This document shows positions 1 through 11,088 of a stretch of DNA of 64,000 nt, one piece after another (position 1 is the stretch's first letter; each line of letters opens with the position of its first letter). The position numbers and the translations under genes are program-made. Below the pieces are notes generated by a model. It was not told the origin of the DNA, did no database searches, and saw nothing but the letters and a program-made list of their open reading frames with translations. Origin of the DNA: Hexactinellida sp. DTS-2022 (lineage: Eukaryota > Porifera > Hexactinellida); the NCBI GenBank assembly GCA_028753945.1, contig JAPNXP010000003.1, positions 5,208,001 to 5,272,000 on the forward strand. The letters run 5' to 3'.

Positions 1-322
1 GAAATCTGTCTGGCTTTACAAGTGTCTCCGAAAAGTTTGTTGTGGCTTTTGAGATGGGAAAATTGAATAAATTCATTGGTACAATACTTACAAGTATAGA
101 ATCTTTTTCCAGTAAACATCTCCTTGCAACGCCCTTTATACTTCCCTTTATGATACGGGAAAGAGTAAAGGGAATACCCTAAACCTCTCTTGCAATAAGG
201 ACAATAGTAAGGAGTACTGTCCTGTTCTGTGACCAATTCATTAGTAGGGTGTACTGTAGTACTTCTCGTAGACACAGGAATTGTATCATTAATGCTTTGG
301 ACTCGCTGTGGTGTGTGTGCAC
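1..322 (-). CDS. ZFG1 exon B, two C2HC fingers, cut by window start
   Basis: Reading the minus strand from an acceptor at 323-325 (intron ends TTTTCAG), the frame is open to the window edge. It encodes two zinc fingers of the form C-x2-C-x13-H-x7-C and C-x2-C-x12-H-x7-C. The linker before the fingers is longer than in most B exons (it contains VHPTNELVTEQD), a variant shared only with the B exon at 17487-17830. The terminal stop lies outside the window. No C-type exon is found between here and the next A exon at 3670, so this gene would splice A directly to B. The function is unknown; a nucleic-acid-binding protein is inferred from the fingers. Confidence 0.7.
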
Positions 323-1447
323 CTGAAAATATATTTGGTTATTTCTGAAATTATAATCCATTTGATTGATGTCAGTGAATATCTACAGTGTTTTGTCATT
401 CTACAAGGCTTATTAACAGTATTCATTATCAAGTGTATGATTAAACTTTCTACTCGACTCTTGCTGAGAACATTTCAGATATGTACATAACATTATGCCA
501 CCCTGAAAGTTTAACTTGTCTAAGGAGTTTCCTCTCAAATGAATGACAAAAATGAAGAAAATAAAATGCAATTGCAAACAGAATGTCCTTAGATTACTAA
601 ATTAATGAAGGGCTATTTTTATAATGACTCTTCTTTAATACTATCCGGACTAACAAACACACAAATAAACAAACAACAATCGAGTTTTAATAATATAGAT
701 ATAGGCCTGCTGTGGGCTCTGTTATACTTGATTATATTTGGTATCTACACGAGACTCACTCAGTGCCATTAAAATCTGTGCAATTTTTGTATTATTACAT
801 TTCACATATATTTTCATAACACCAACCAATTACTCGATACCTTCCAGTCACCAAATTCATAAAAAAAAGATTATTCCTAATATTAATAGTGTACCCCAGT
901 AGAACTACAAGCATGTCAACATTCAGGATCATTTCAAAATATGGTCAGTAATTATTGTGCATTCATTGAATATTTGTTAACCTTACTTACTTACTTAATA
1001 GAATAAGTTGTACAAAGGTAAATACTAAGCAACAATCCCTCTGTCCCAATAACACTCCCAACGGACTGAACGAAGGAACTGAACGAACAAAACTGAATAT
1101 TGATAAATTATAAATACTGAATCATTAATCAATACGTAAATATAAATACATCACTACAAATAAAAATATAAATAGATCACTACTCATATCTGCTTGCAAT
1201 ACCTAATAACCACCCAACTCATCTGAACTGAATTAATTGAACGAACAGAAAGAAAGAACTGAACGAATTAATTGAACGAACTGAACGAACGCGGGTCAGC
1301 CGTTGAACGAACTGAACGCGCATCAATTTGAGATGAACTGAATTGGGTTCGTCAACCTTTAATTCCCTAATTTTAACGAATTTATCTACACCGCGTAACA
1401 GCTAAGTGATCCATCGCGAAGTGGACGAGACCGAATGGCTCGGTACA
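323..1447. other. ZFG1 intron: B-flanking repeat, minisatellite, no gene
   Basis: Positions 323-650 match the sequence that follows every B exon in the array. The usual continuation into a C exon is missing and is replaced at about 650 by a stretch with CCGGAC and AAACAAACA motifs typical of the Helitron-like ends seen elsewhere in the window. Positions 1066-1330 hold an irregular array of GAACTGAACGAA-like units. Positions 1410-1445 look like the hairpin end of another Helitron-like repeat. No coding region is visible. Confidence 0.6.
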
Positions 1448-2254
1448 TCTATATTATTAAATCTCGATTGTTGTTTGTTTGTTTGTTTGTCCGGATTGTA
1501 TTAAAGTGATGGGGGAATAGAAACCGCATTTATATATGAGATATAAACTAACTTCCAAATGTTATAATGGGTAAACAAATGTTATAGTAGGTAAACAAGT
1601 ATGTTGAACCCGAATTTCGCGTTTATAAATTTGTAATATGAATAATTGTTGTTGTTGTTGTTTACACAAATTGGTAAACAAATTAATGAAAATTCAAAAT
1701 CAACCTAGAAGTTAGCTTTCAACGGGTTTTATAGGTAAACAAGTATGCTGATTTCGAATTTCGCATTTATAAATTTATAATATGAATATTTGTTGTTGTT
1801 GTTTACATAAAATAGGTAAACAAATTAATGAAAATTCAAAATCAACCTAGAAGTTAGCTTTCAACTGGTATTGTAGATAAACAAGTATGCTGAACACGAA
1901 TTTCGCGTTTAAATTTTCTAATATGAATATTTGTTGTTGTTGTTGTTGTTCACTCAAAATAGCTAAACAATTTAATGAAAATTCAAAATCAACCTAGAAG
2001 TTAACCTTCAATAGGTATTATAAGTAAACAAGTGTGCTGAACACGAATTTCGCATTTATAAAATTCTAATATGAGTATTTGTTGTTGTTGTTGTTTACAC
2101 AAATAGGTAAACAAATTAATGAAAATTCAAAATCATAACGTCCCTTTCTACCATTTCCATGGTAGAAAATGTGAGGAGTAAGGCCGCACAGCGGCCATTA
2201 ACTTGAGGTGCGTAGCACCGATCTGTCGCAAAGCCACCGAGACCGAAGGGCTCG
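1448..2254 (+). mobile_element. Helitron-like repeat R1, copy a
   Basis: The element starts TCTATATTATTAAATC followed by a GTTTGTTTGTTTGTCCGGA tract. It then carries about four direct subrepeats of roughly 120 bp, each with TTGTTGTTGTT, GTAAACAA and CAACCTAGAAGTTA. It ends in a run of short hairpins finishing with CGAGACCGAAGGGCTCG. Two further copies lie in the opposite orientation at 27276-28062 and 43806-44447. The TC start and terminal hairpins suit a Helitron or Helentron-type non-autonomous element. No protein is encoded. Exact termini are inferred from comparing copies. Confidence 0.6.
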
Positions 2255-2283
2255 TATATATTACATTCCAATCTAAGGGATAA

Positions 2284-2408
2284 AAAAATCTAAGATTTCA
2301 GCTGTGCAGACAGCATTTTCTTGTGGAGGCACTATCAGCCATTGAACCACCAAATATAGAGCCTCCAATGAAAATGCAGTTGACACATCTGTAATTTTAG
2401 ATTTTTTA
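2284..2408. repeat. Hairpin MITE, full-length copy (family Hp)
   Basis: A foldback element of about 125 bp whose left arm (AATCTAAGATTTCAGCTGTG, GGAGGCACTATC) is the inverse of its right arm. Other full or partial copies lie near 6184, 18718, 24243, 32441, 33426, 35291, 41221, 41898, 47753, 49223, 54070, 54428 and 62220. It is non-coding. Confidence 0.7.
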
Positions 2409-2624
2409 ATCACTTAGAGCTATAGAGGGTGCAAATTATGTGCGATTAAGTGACTTTTCATGCTTCTCAAAATGTGACAATGGCGTCAAAACTGGGTGAG
2501 GAGTATTAAATTTTGCCTGGAAACCTAAATTCGTTGTCGCTATATGCCAAAAATAAGATTTAGAAACCGTCCAGTTTGTTCAATCAACTCGGAACAAACA
2601 AACAAAAATATACACACACAATGT

Positions 2625-2658
<34 letters not shown>

Positions 2659-3669
2659 ACGGTTTGTGTTTTGATAGTATAGATATAAATCTTTGTGTTT
2701 TAATAGTATAAATATATCTAGAAAAAGAGCCTTTTCGGACACTATAAAGTGCATGGGTGCTGAAACTCTCCTACGCCAAGGCGGGTGCAACTTTTATATT
2801 CAAATGTGAATGGTCAAAAACAATGCGTAAAATTGAATGCTCAGGTCCCCAAAAGCATTTGAATGATTCATGAAAATATCGTCATAACCTTTTACAGGTC
2901 CAGGGTTTCATCAATACCCCTTAGGTCCTCAGGGGGGGGGTTAGCTCCCCTGAAATTTTTTTTGAGAAAAAGGTTAATTATAAAAAGTTTTGTGAATCTA
3001 AATTGGAGTCCCATACAGGGATATGACTGGAATAGGATGGCAGGTGGAGTTTTAATAAACCGAGTTGAAATTTATTACACCATAAATAGTTAGAATAAAA
3101 CGAGTTAGAAAAAAACAGATAGAAATTAAGTAACAACGAATTAAATAATAAAGGCAGTAAATTCGTAATAGATAGAATAAACCAGAATAATCCGGTGTTA
3201 GAAACCCCGGATTCAACTGTATAAAAATATTTGTTATAATATTATAGATACATTCATGAGGAATTCTCTTAAGAGAACAAGGTCGCGTGGGCGCGTGACG
3301 GGCGTAAATTCCGTAGCTTAGTATCTAAAACGAACAAACGAAGGAAGTTAGTCGGCCTAAGCGAGAGAGTAATCCGTTTTGAAGAAACCAAAAAGCAAAA
3401 GGCTAGAAAAATATCAAAGCACGTATTAAACTATTATTTCTAAATATAGAAATTACAGAATCGACAATCTTCGTTCTATATCGTGGATCGTGGTGGATAA
3501 TTAAAGTAAATCAAACAAACTTTATCCAACTTAGTTAAAATCAAATCTCGAAATAGGAGATGGAAATACACTTAAAATGCAAGCTAGGATTTTAAGGTCA
3601 AACATAGTTGGTAATCACACTAATTATCAAAACGTACAAGTTAATATTATAAAAATTCCATCACTATAC
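2409..3669. other. Intronic repeats, no gene seen
   Basis: Positions 2410-2575 are a copy of a repeat also present near 37560, 41590 and 63320 (the GTGCGATTAAGTGA segment). Positions 2580-3230 match 57400-58150 and contain CA and TA microsatellites and a G run. Positions 3240-3640 match the segment lying just 3' of other A exons (for example 44810-45200). No convincing ORF is present. This lies in the presumed A-to-B intron of ZFG1. Confidence 0.5.
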
Positions 3670-4456
3670 CTGTTTGGATTAGGTGTTCTACATCGTTGAT
3701 AGATATCTGCCATGTTTTACAGGTATCACCAAACTTTGCGTTATGTCTCTTGAGAGATCGGAGACTAGGATAATCAATTTGGCAATAAGTGCAAGTATAG
3801 AATCTTCTCCGGGAATTATGTCGTTTACAAAGACCTTTACTCTTGTCAATATGAAGCCGTAAATTATTTAATGAATATCCTTTTCCTTGACCACAATCTG
3901 GGCAATAATAAGGACCACTGTGTTCTTTCCTAATTGATTCTTCCTGTGACGATAATGTTTTACTATTTGTTGGTAATTCTTCTCCAGAGTCAATGGCTGT
4001 CATATCCATGGACTCTCTAGGTTCTGTTATGTGGGTCGGTAAACAATCGGATGAACTGGTGGCATCATCTGCAGGAGGAAACTCCTTCATTGTATCATCA
4101 GTACCTCCTTCCTCTATTGTAAAACTAGAAACTTCTGTAATAAATGGATATCGTTCTTTAATCAGGTCTAAAGTCATAGCCTGTGATACATCTGGTACGT
4201 TTACTACATCGGCTGAATTGCACTCCACACTGATATTCGATCCTACATCTAACTCATCTACGTATTCTGTATCAAGAATATCATCCTCAGTCAAATGACT
4301 ATTTCCAGCCTGCTTCTGTAGATCACTTTCTTGTACAGATTCAAAGTAATTATCAGATATCTTTTTATCATTAACAGAAAGTTGTTCTGCATTGATATTG
4401 TGTTTCTCCTTGGATTTCATCAGTTGAGTTGTCTCGAAATATTTCTCACACTCCAT
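3670..4456 (-). CDS. ZFG1 exon A: acidic N-terminus plus two C2HC fingers
   Basis: The exon starts at an ATG at 4456 (MECEKYFETTQ) and runs 787 nt, ending in phase 1 at CAAACAG|GTATAG. Residues about 30-180 are strongly acidic and Ser/Thr-rich with no recognised fold, and are nearly identical in every paralogue. Fingers follow at about 185-245: C-x2-C-x13-H-x7-C, then C-x2-C-x12-H-x7-C. Without splicing the frame would stop at 3647, only about eight codons on. The conserved donor and matching phase of the downstream exons favour splicing. The next exon in this copy would be B at 1-322, since no C exon is found. Nuclear DNA binding is inferred. Confidence 0.75.
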
Positions 4457-4996
4457 TGAGACAGTAACTACTCAATCAGTGACATTTGAATATCAGTAAT
4501 TAGAATGCAACTAATGAATGCGTAAATCCTTAATAGATTCTCAAAAGTGGTTCCATTGGACTCGCAATGGTTGATTACCCCATATAAAATGCAAATTATG
4601 CCAATAGGAAGCATAGTTTAGCTTGGAATAAACTCTTTTTTGTTTAATGATTCGGTAGCATGTGTAGCCGCATATATAGTAGGCTATGAAGCAAGTTACA
4701 ATTTGGTTAAAATTCGTTATACCTTGGTGCAATTGGTTCTAACTAATTATATATTTACGCAAACTTGTCTCTCTCAAAATCAAAATGTGATTTTATAAAC
4801 TCGGCTGTGGGGAAATATTCCCACACACCCTAGCATTCATATTTAGCATGCTACATTGTTAAAAGTGCAGCGAACCAACTACGGCGGGTAAATTGACAAT
4901 ATTTATTTCATAAAACACTAGTGATGTCAAGATCAAATAAGCAATAAATTTTCATTCGCTAATATAGAATCTTAATAATCTAGATAGCGAATAGCA
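4457..4996. promoter_or_regulatory. Intergenic: ZFG1 upstream and ZFG2 3' flank
   Basis: This 540-bp gap separates the ATG of ZFG1 from the stop of ZFG2 in the same orientation, so it must hold the ZFG1 promoter and the ZFG2 3' end. It contains a copy of the repeat with CCATTGGACTCGCAATGG, also at 9270, 38490, 46120 and 51045. No clear TATA box or poly(A) signal can be assigned. It is nearly identical to 46022-46561 upstream of ZFG4. Confidence 0.4.
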
Positions 4997-5322
4997 CTAG
5001 AGCGAAAACATTTCGTGCTTCTCATTAAGAGAGATCTGTTCGGCTTTACAAGTGTCTCCGAAAAGTTTGTTGTGCCTTTTGAGATGGGAAAATTTAATAA
5101 ATTCTTTCGTACAGTACTTACAACTATAGAATCTTCTTCCAGCAAACTTCTCCTTGCAAATTCCTTTAAACGTCCCAGTGTGATTCCGGAAAGAGTAATA
5201 GGAATACCCTAATCCTCTCTTGCAACAAGGACAATAGTAAGGAGTACTGTCCTGTTCTGTATTTCTCGTAGACAGAGGAATTGTATCATTAATGCTTTGG
5301 ACTCGCTGTGGTGTGTGTGCAC
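4997..5322 (-). CDS. ZFG2 exon B: two C2HC fingers and stop
   Basis: The last exon of ZFG2. The acceptor TTTTCAG|GT enters in phase 1 and the 326-nt exon ends with stop TAG at 4997-4999. It encodes a Gln/Ser/Thr linker (TPQRVQSIND) and two fingers whose helix positions (SFRNHTG, FSHLKRHNK) differ from other B exons. The frame is open throughout. The same reading frame and length occur in the B exons at 40324, 46562, 52869 and 61034. Confidence 0.78.
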
Positions 5323-5828
5323 CTGAAAATATATAAGGTTATTTCTGAAATTATAATCCATTTGATGAGGTCAGTGTATATCTACAGTACAGTATTTTGT
5401 CATTCTACAAGGATTATTAACTGTATTCATTATCGAGTGTTGATTAAACTTTCTACTCGACTCTTGTTGAGAAGATTTCAGATATGTACATAACATTTAT
5501 GGCACCTCTGAAAGTTTAACTTGTCTAAGGTTTTTCCTCTCAAATAAATGACAAAAAATGAAGGAAATAAAATGCAATTGCAAACTAATGAAGGGCTATT
5601 TTATATGATCCCTTCTTTAATACTATACAGACAAACAAACACAAAATATAGATATATGCCAACAAAATTGAAATTTAAAACCCGGCTTCACAAAGGTGAA
5701 TCTTTGATGTTCAAATGATTCAATGTATTTCAGTATCTAAAAATACATTAAATAAGGTGTTGTCCCATATATAACTAATCCATAAAGGACATAATTCAAA
5801 CAAACACAACTATAATGTAATAACTTAC

Positions 5829-6170
5829 TGAAGTTATATTTCTCTCTATCAATTGAGATTTGCTTTGCCTTACAAGAATTGCCAAAGTCTTTGTAGTGTT
5901 TTTCTAGACGATAGATTTGAAGAAATTCTTGTTTACAAATCTTACAGCCGTACAAAGGTCTGCCAGCATAATTCCTGCAATTTCCCTTATATATCCCAAT
6001 ATGATGTTTGAGACTATTAATAGAGTAGCCTAATCCTCTGCCGCAGTCAGGACAATAGTATGGATCTTTTTCTCTCAATAAACTATATTGTGGGACCAGG
6101 GAAACCAATGACTGATTATTTGTTGGTGAGCAGTTAGTCGAGTTTATTATAGACTCTGATATATTTCCAT
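5829..6170 (-). CDS. ZFG2 exon C: two C2HC fingers
   Basis: An internal exon of 342 nt, phase 1 to phase 1. The acceptor CATCTTAG|AT precedes GNISESIIN and the donor is TTCA|GTAAGT. It encodes a roughly 38-residue linker then two fingers (CPDCGRGLGYS, CKICKQEFLQI) with C-x2-C-x13-H-x7-C and C-x2-C-x12-H-x7-C spacing. C exons at 18366, 47401, 53718 and 61868 have the same length and splice sites. A hairpin MITE begins only 13 bp upstream of the 3' splice site. Confidence 0.78.
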
Positions 6171-7033
6171 CTAAGATGTAAATAAAAATCTAATTACAGC
6201 TGTGCAGACAGCATGTTCCTTGGAGGCACTATCTTGGGTGATTATTTGTTTGATAGTGCCTCCAAAAGAAAATGCGGTAATAAATTCCTTAATCAAGGCG
6301 TTAAACCACATCGGAAGGTAACGACCCTAATTGCGTTGGAGTTGCATTCTAGCTAACTTCATTTCATAGCTACTAGCATGCTTCGCTTGCTAATTAGCTT
6401 CGCGGCAGAACACAACCACACACACATACCTCGCCGGTGGTGTGTGGTTTATAAATTTCTAACATTGATTATAAAGCGTTAATTCTAAAAACAACAAACG
6501 AAGGAAGTTAGTCGGTCTCAGCGAGAGAGTGATCCTTGAAGAGACCAGTTGTGTTTTGCCAAAAAAAGAAGAGGGGGGCGCTTCCTTTCAAATTTAGCAC
6601 TTTCTTAGAAAACACAGGTGAAAACGGCCCCCAATAATGAAGTGGGGGGCCATGCACATTGTACATGCCAAAGGTTCATGCCAAAGCCAAAATCTAGGAA
6701 CTTTGTTCATGATCTGTCAACACTGCTCAAATTTCACAAATATACTTTCTAGGATGAAAGGAAATTTAGAAATTTTCAAAAATCATCGTAAATCTGTTAT
6801 AATAGATCCATAGAGAACTATAAAGATATTAAATGAGGGTAAGTTAAAATGGCGACAAAATTTTTTAACTTGATGTTACATTCTATAGATAACTGATAGG
6901 AAGGAGCACCCCTCCTGGGATATCACTGGAAGAGACAAAAAGCAAAAGGCTCGGAAAATATCAAACTTTTATTCTAAAGATAGAAATTAAAAAATCTACA
7001 ATATTCGTTCTATATGGTGGTGGATAAATTAGG

Positions 7034-8292
7034 GGGAAAATTCCAAAAATACTCAAGTTTTTAAAAAATTTCCAAATATACTCAACTTTTTACTGATACT
7101 CAAATATAAAACTAGATCTTTCCGAATCTACTCAAGTTTTTCAAAATAATTCCAAATCTACTCAAGTTTTTCAGAATAATTCCAAATCTACTCAAGTTTT
7201 TCAGAATAATTCCAATTCTGCTCAAGTTTTTTCAGTAAATTCACAGATCTACTCAAGTTTAGAAAGGCTATATTTAGTCTATCTTATATATTAAATCACA
7301 ATGTTTTTGTGTTTGTTTGTTTGTGTGTTTGTTCAGAATTGATTGAGGAACTGGTAAAAGCTACAGACCCAAAATTTGGCAGTGGGGTGGGGAATACTAG
7401 TATTGTATGTACAAACAAGTTCAATATCTAAAAAGAGATTCACATCTTCCATCACAAAAGGTGTCAAAACCTTTAGCCAATTAAATTCGAGGGTTGTTCC
7501 AGTATGGATTAGCAGCTAGCATTTCAATTAGTATAATCGAATGCTTTAGTGTCTGTCAAATGTTAAGTATACATTATGGAATACTGAGAAAGTAATCTAA
7601 TTGATCGAGAGGAAGTTCAGGCATTTAATCAGTTATTTGTGTTCTGTCTGTCTAGCCATACATTTATAACATTCCATTGTGTTATTTGATATCAAATTAT
7701 TATCAATCAATACAATAACTTCTCCACATCCCAAAGTTAGGGGTCCACTGGTACAGTTTCTTAGTGATATTTAATTATATATTTAGAATTGGTATATTAT
7801 TATACACGGACAAGCTTATATATCTAGAAAATTATCTGTTCAAATTTGCATAAATATCCAAATTATTTAATCTGTCCTTATAGAAACCTGTAGCTAGGAT
7901 GAACGGATATAAATAGACGGCTAGCGGCCAACCATCAAGAACGACATTTAATTTGAAAAGCAGATGCTTTAAATACAAGCGAGGGCCGTAGACCCGAGTA
8001 CAAGTTGTAAGGACGCGCGTAGAGCAGACGAGCAGATTGTACTAATAAATATTTTTTGTGGTTGGAATCTCCATACTAGTTTCAATAATCCAATAAAACT
8101 TGAGTATATTCGGAATAATCCAATAAAACTTGAGTATATTTGGAATAATCCAATAAAACTTGAGTATATTTGGAATAATCCGGTAAAACTTGAGTATATT
8201 TGGAAAAACTTGAGTATATCTACAAATTAGTTGAGTATTGTTGAGTATATTTGGAAATTTTTAAAAAACTTGAGTATTTTTGGAATTTTCCC
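7034..8292. mobile_element. TIR element with 10-bp TSD in ZFG2 intron 1
   Basis: The termini are GGGAAAATTCCAAAAATAC and its exact inverse. Both are flanked by the direct repeat ATAAATTAGG (7024-7033 and 8293-8302). The duplicated locus at about 50060 has a single ATAAATTAGG and no insert, which gives the exact empty site. Each terminal arm is about 220 bp and is built of tandem units of about 30 bp (CTCAAGTTTTTCAGAATAAT). A 9-10-bp TSD with long repetitive TIRs is typical of Mutator-like (MULE) elements; that assignment is inference because no transposase is present. The centre is occupied by a Helitron-like repeat. Confidence 0.85.
7282..8040 (+). mobile_element. Helitron-like repeat R2 nested in the TIR element
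   Basis: It starts TCTTATATATTAAATCACAATG-like and is followed by a GTTTGTTTGTTTG tract. It ends in a GC-rich segment (GGACGCGCGTAGAGCAGAC) close to CAGATTGT. A second copy in inverse orientation lies at 59655-60332, and 3'-end fragments lie at about 41019-41110 and 56715-56755. No coding capacity is seen. Confidence 0.55.
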
Positions 8293-8426
8293 ATAAATTA
8301 GGTAAATCAACCAAACTTCATCCTAATTTGTCAAAATTAGTTTCTAGAAATAGGAGATGGAAATAAACACATAAATGCAAACTAGGATTTTAAGGTCAAA
8401 TGACATGATTCGAAAATAGTAGGTAA

Positions 8427-9455
8427 TCACAGCATGGCCTACTTAATATCGGCCGTGCATGGCCTACTATAGCTATAGTACGGCTATACATGCTGCTGAA
8501 TCATTGTATAAAATATGAGGCCAGTTTATAAATTTTATTATGAGCTAAACTATGCTTCCTATTGACACAATTTACATTGTATATATGAGGTAATCAACCA
8601 TCACGAGTCCAATGGAACCACTTTTGAGAATCTGAGATTTGTGGTTAAGCTGTTTAGGCGCCATTTCATGGTGACGGTAACAATTTATGGTAAATGGATT
8701 TTTTTTTTAATATCATAAATTTCATTTCCTTCCTACTTTCTAATAATTTTATAACAGGAATACTAAAATAGGGATTATTTCATACCCCAAAGGCTACTAA
8801 ATCACAAAATGGCGACAATCTAAAAATTTTAAAAATTATAAAGCAACCACATGCTAAAATACAAGAAGTATCCGAATTAAAACTTATTATTTTCGTAATA
8901 AAACGTATATAATTGCTGGTTTATATATACAGTGGAACCTCCACAAATGGGGCCTGTGGAAACGGGGATCCTCTGAAAATTGGGTAAAAAATGCAGGAAA
9001 TTCCTAGTCCCACATAAATGAACCTCCACAAACGGGGAATCGGCAGAAATGGGGAATCGGGGTGGCTAAGACCTTGCGTCCCCGGCACCCCGTTTCTGCA
9101 GGTTCTACTCCATTCATTCTCAATATATATTCGGAAAATGTATTCTAAGTACATATATAAGCAAAATATCTTAATTTACTCGGAGTTCTTGAGACTAGAA
9201 GTGGATTTATAGTATATTTGTGGTGTCATCACTAAATGGTGCCTAAAAGCTTAATCACAAATCTGAGATTCTCAAAAGTGGTTCCATTGGACTCGCAATG
9301 GTTGAATACCCCATATACAAGTATAATACAACCCAAATAATAACAATAGGAGGCATAATTTATCCTATAATGAAATTAATAAACTGGCCTTCTATTTTTT
9401 TGGCCTTCTCGGTGACATACACGGCCGTATATCAAGTAGGCCATGATTACACTAA
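8427..9455. mobile_element. 1-kb foldback element with ~230-bp inverted arms
   Basis: The left arm (8427-8700) and right arm (9225-9455) are inverted copies sharing GTAATCA, GGCCTAC, the CCATTGGACTCG segment and GGCGCCATTT. The interior carries a shorter unit (about 8930-9115) whose ends, CAGTGGAACCTCCACAAA and GCAGGTTCTACTC, resemble pogo/Tigger termini. A duplicate of the whole element lies at about 50190-51215. A related pair of arms lies at 19139-19345 and 38440-38640. It encodes no protein. Confidence 0.6.
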
Positions 9456-9503
9456 TTTTCAAAACGATAAAGTTAACATTATTAAAAAATTGCATCACTA
9501 TAC

Positions 9504-10377
9504 CTGTTTGGATTAGGTGTTCTACATCGTTGATAGACATCTGCCTGGTTTTACAGGTATCACCAAACTTTCTGTTATGTCTCTTGAGAGATAGGAGACT
9601 AAGATAATCAGTTTGACAATAAGGACAGGTATAGAATGTTCTCCCAGAATTATCTCGTTTACAAAGACCTTTACTCTTGCCAATATGCTTCCGTAAATTA
9701 TTTAATGAATATCCTTTTGCTTGACCACAATCTGGGCAATAATAAGGACCATTGTGTTCTTTCCTAATACTATTTGTTGGTATTTCTTCTCCAGAGTCAA
9801 TGCCTGTCATATCCATGGATTCATTAGGTTCTGTTATGTGGGTCAGTAAACAATCGGAGGAACTGGTGGCATCATCTGCAGTAGGAAACTCCTTCATTGT
9901 ATCATCAGTTCCTCCTTCCTCTATTGTAAAACTAGACACTTCTGTAATAAATGGATATCGTTCTTTAATCAGGTCTAAAGTCATAGCCTGTGATACATCT
10001 GGTACGTTTACTACATCGGCTGAATTGCACTCCACACTGATATTCGATTCTACATCTAACTCATCGACGCGTTCTGGATCAAGAATAACATCCTCAGTCA
10101 AATGACTATTTTCAGCCTGCTTCTGTAGATCACTTTCTTGTACAGATTCATAGTAACTATCAGAAATCGTTTTATTATTAATGCTATTCAGAGATTCCAC
10201 TAACTGGTTCATTTCCTGAGTTTTGCTATTGTACTCCGTCTCTATGCGATCAACTCGAGAGAGGAGGCTAATCTCCCTAACTCGCAGAGCTTCGTGAGAC
10301 CTCTTGAAGCTGTCTCGTATGCTCTTGCGGGCCTCTGTTATTTGTTCCGGGAAATTGTTATTCTGGAAGTTTGCCAT
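9504..10377 (-). CDS. ZFG2 exon A with a distinct coiled-coil N-terminus
   Basis: The first coding exon of ZFG2, ATG at 10377, 874 nt, donor CAAACAG|GTATAG in phase 1. With exons C (342) and B (326) the total is 1542 nt, exactly 514 codons, so ZFG2 encodes 513 aa with six fingers. Residues from about 76 on match other A exons (acidic region, then two fingers). Residues 1-75 do not: instead of MECEKYF they read MANFQNNNFPEQITEARK and continue as a charged, heptad-like helix (SFKRSHEALRVREISLL). That segment is absent from every other paralogue, so it was gained here, with different upstream DNA. It reminds me of coiled coils in sponge RING/TRIM-like proteins; this is from memory and not verified. 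Confidence 0.75.
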
Positions 10378-11088
10378 TCGATAGAATTGTATATTATTGA
10401 AACTTAGGACTAATTAGATATTTATTGTTATATTTTGTAATATATACTTTATTGAGTTCAAATTACACCAAGACCACAATTGTATTGTTAGATGCTAATC
10501 CTTAAATTATTAATTCGCGCAAAAACAATAGTAAACAGTTTGGGTTGAATAAACCAGGTTCCACAATCTAATTGTAATTTCCCAATCTCGAAAAATTGCA
10601 AGATCTGAGGTTCGAATTTATGTAGTGGCTATTTTCTGCCAGTGTTCATAGCATGTATTAATCAGGAAAACAAGAGTGCTCAATCTATCTAAGGGCCGTT
10701 AAAAACACTATGTAACGCTTGAGATATGGGGCAGGCCGTGCGAAAGCAGATTGAAGTGGTCAGACAAAGCAAGCACTAGCATTTCAATTTTTCCCCAAAT
10801 ACACTTAAATAGGATTTTTTAACAGGTACACAATGTTTCAAATTTGTTCCGTCTGATTAAGAGCCCCCCAATTACTATGCAACCTCAATATATTCCGTAA
10901 ACTAAGTCATTCTTAAATTATCCGAACTGTAGATTATCTGAATATGTAGGCTGGCCCCAATAAGTTCGGATAATAACGGTTACACTGTAGTAGTCTAATT
11001 GCATGCCAAGAGTTAATGAGAATATAAACATATAAGCCAGCTGTATACACACGCTACATAATGGTATGCAGGTTATTATTAATACAAG
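10378..11088. other. Intergenic between ZFG2 and LRRC9
   Basis: This is unique sequence, unlike the upstream region of the other ZFG genes, so ZFG2 probably uses a different promoter. Positions 10870-11000 resemble an eroded pogo/Tigger-type MITE (repeated TTATCCGAA-like motifs, end ACTGTAG). The 3' flank of LRRC9 lies here. No A-tail is visible next to the LRRC9 stop, which gives no support for recent retroposition. Confidence 0.4.

Noticed and set aside
1550-2130. Regularly spaced repeats suggesting a CRISPR-like array
   Set aside because: The spacers are themselves repeated and the genome is eukaryotic. These are inner subrepeats of a Helitron-like element.
3993-4298. A 101-codon plus-strand frame repeated opposite every A exon (also near 9752, 39018, 45559, 51514, 58909)
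   Set aside because: It is the antisense shadow of the strongly conserved acidic region. The minus strand carries the start, fingers and splice sites.
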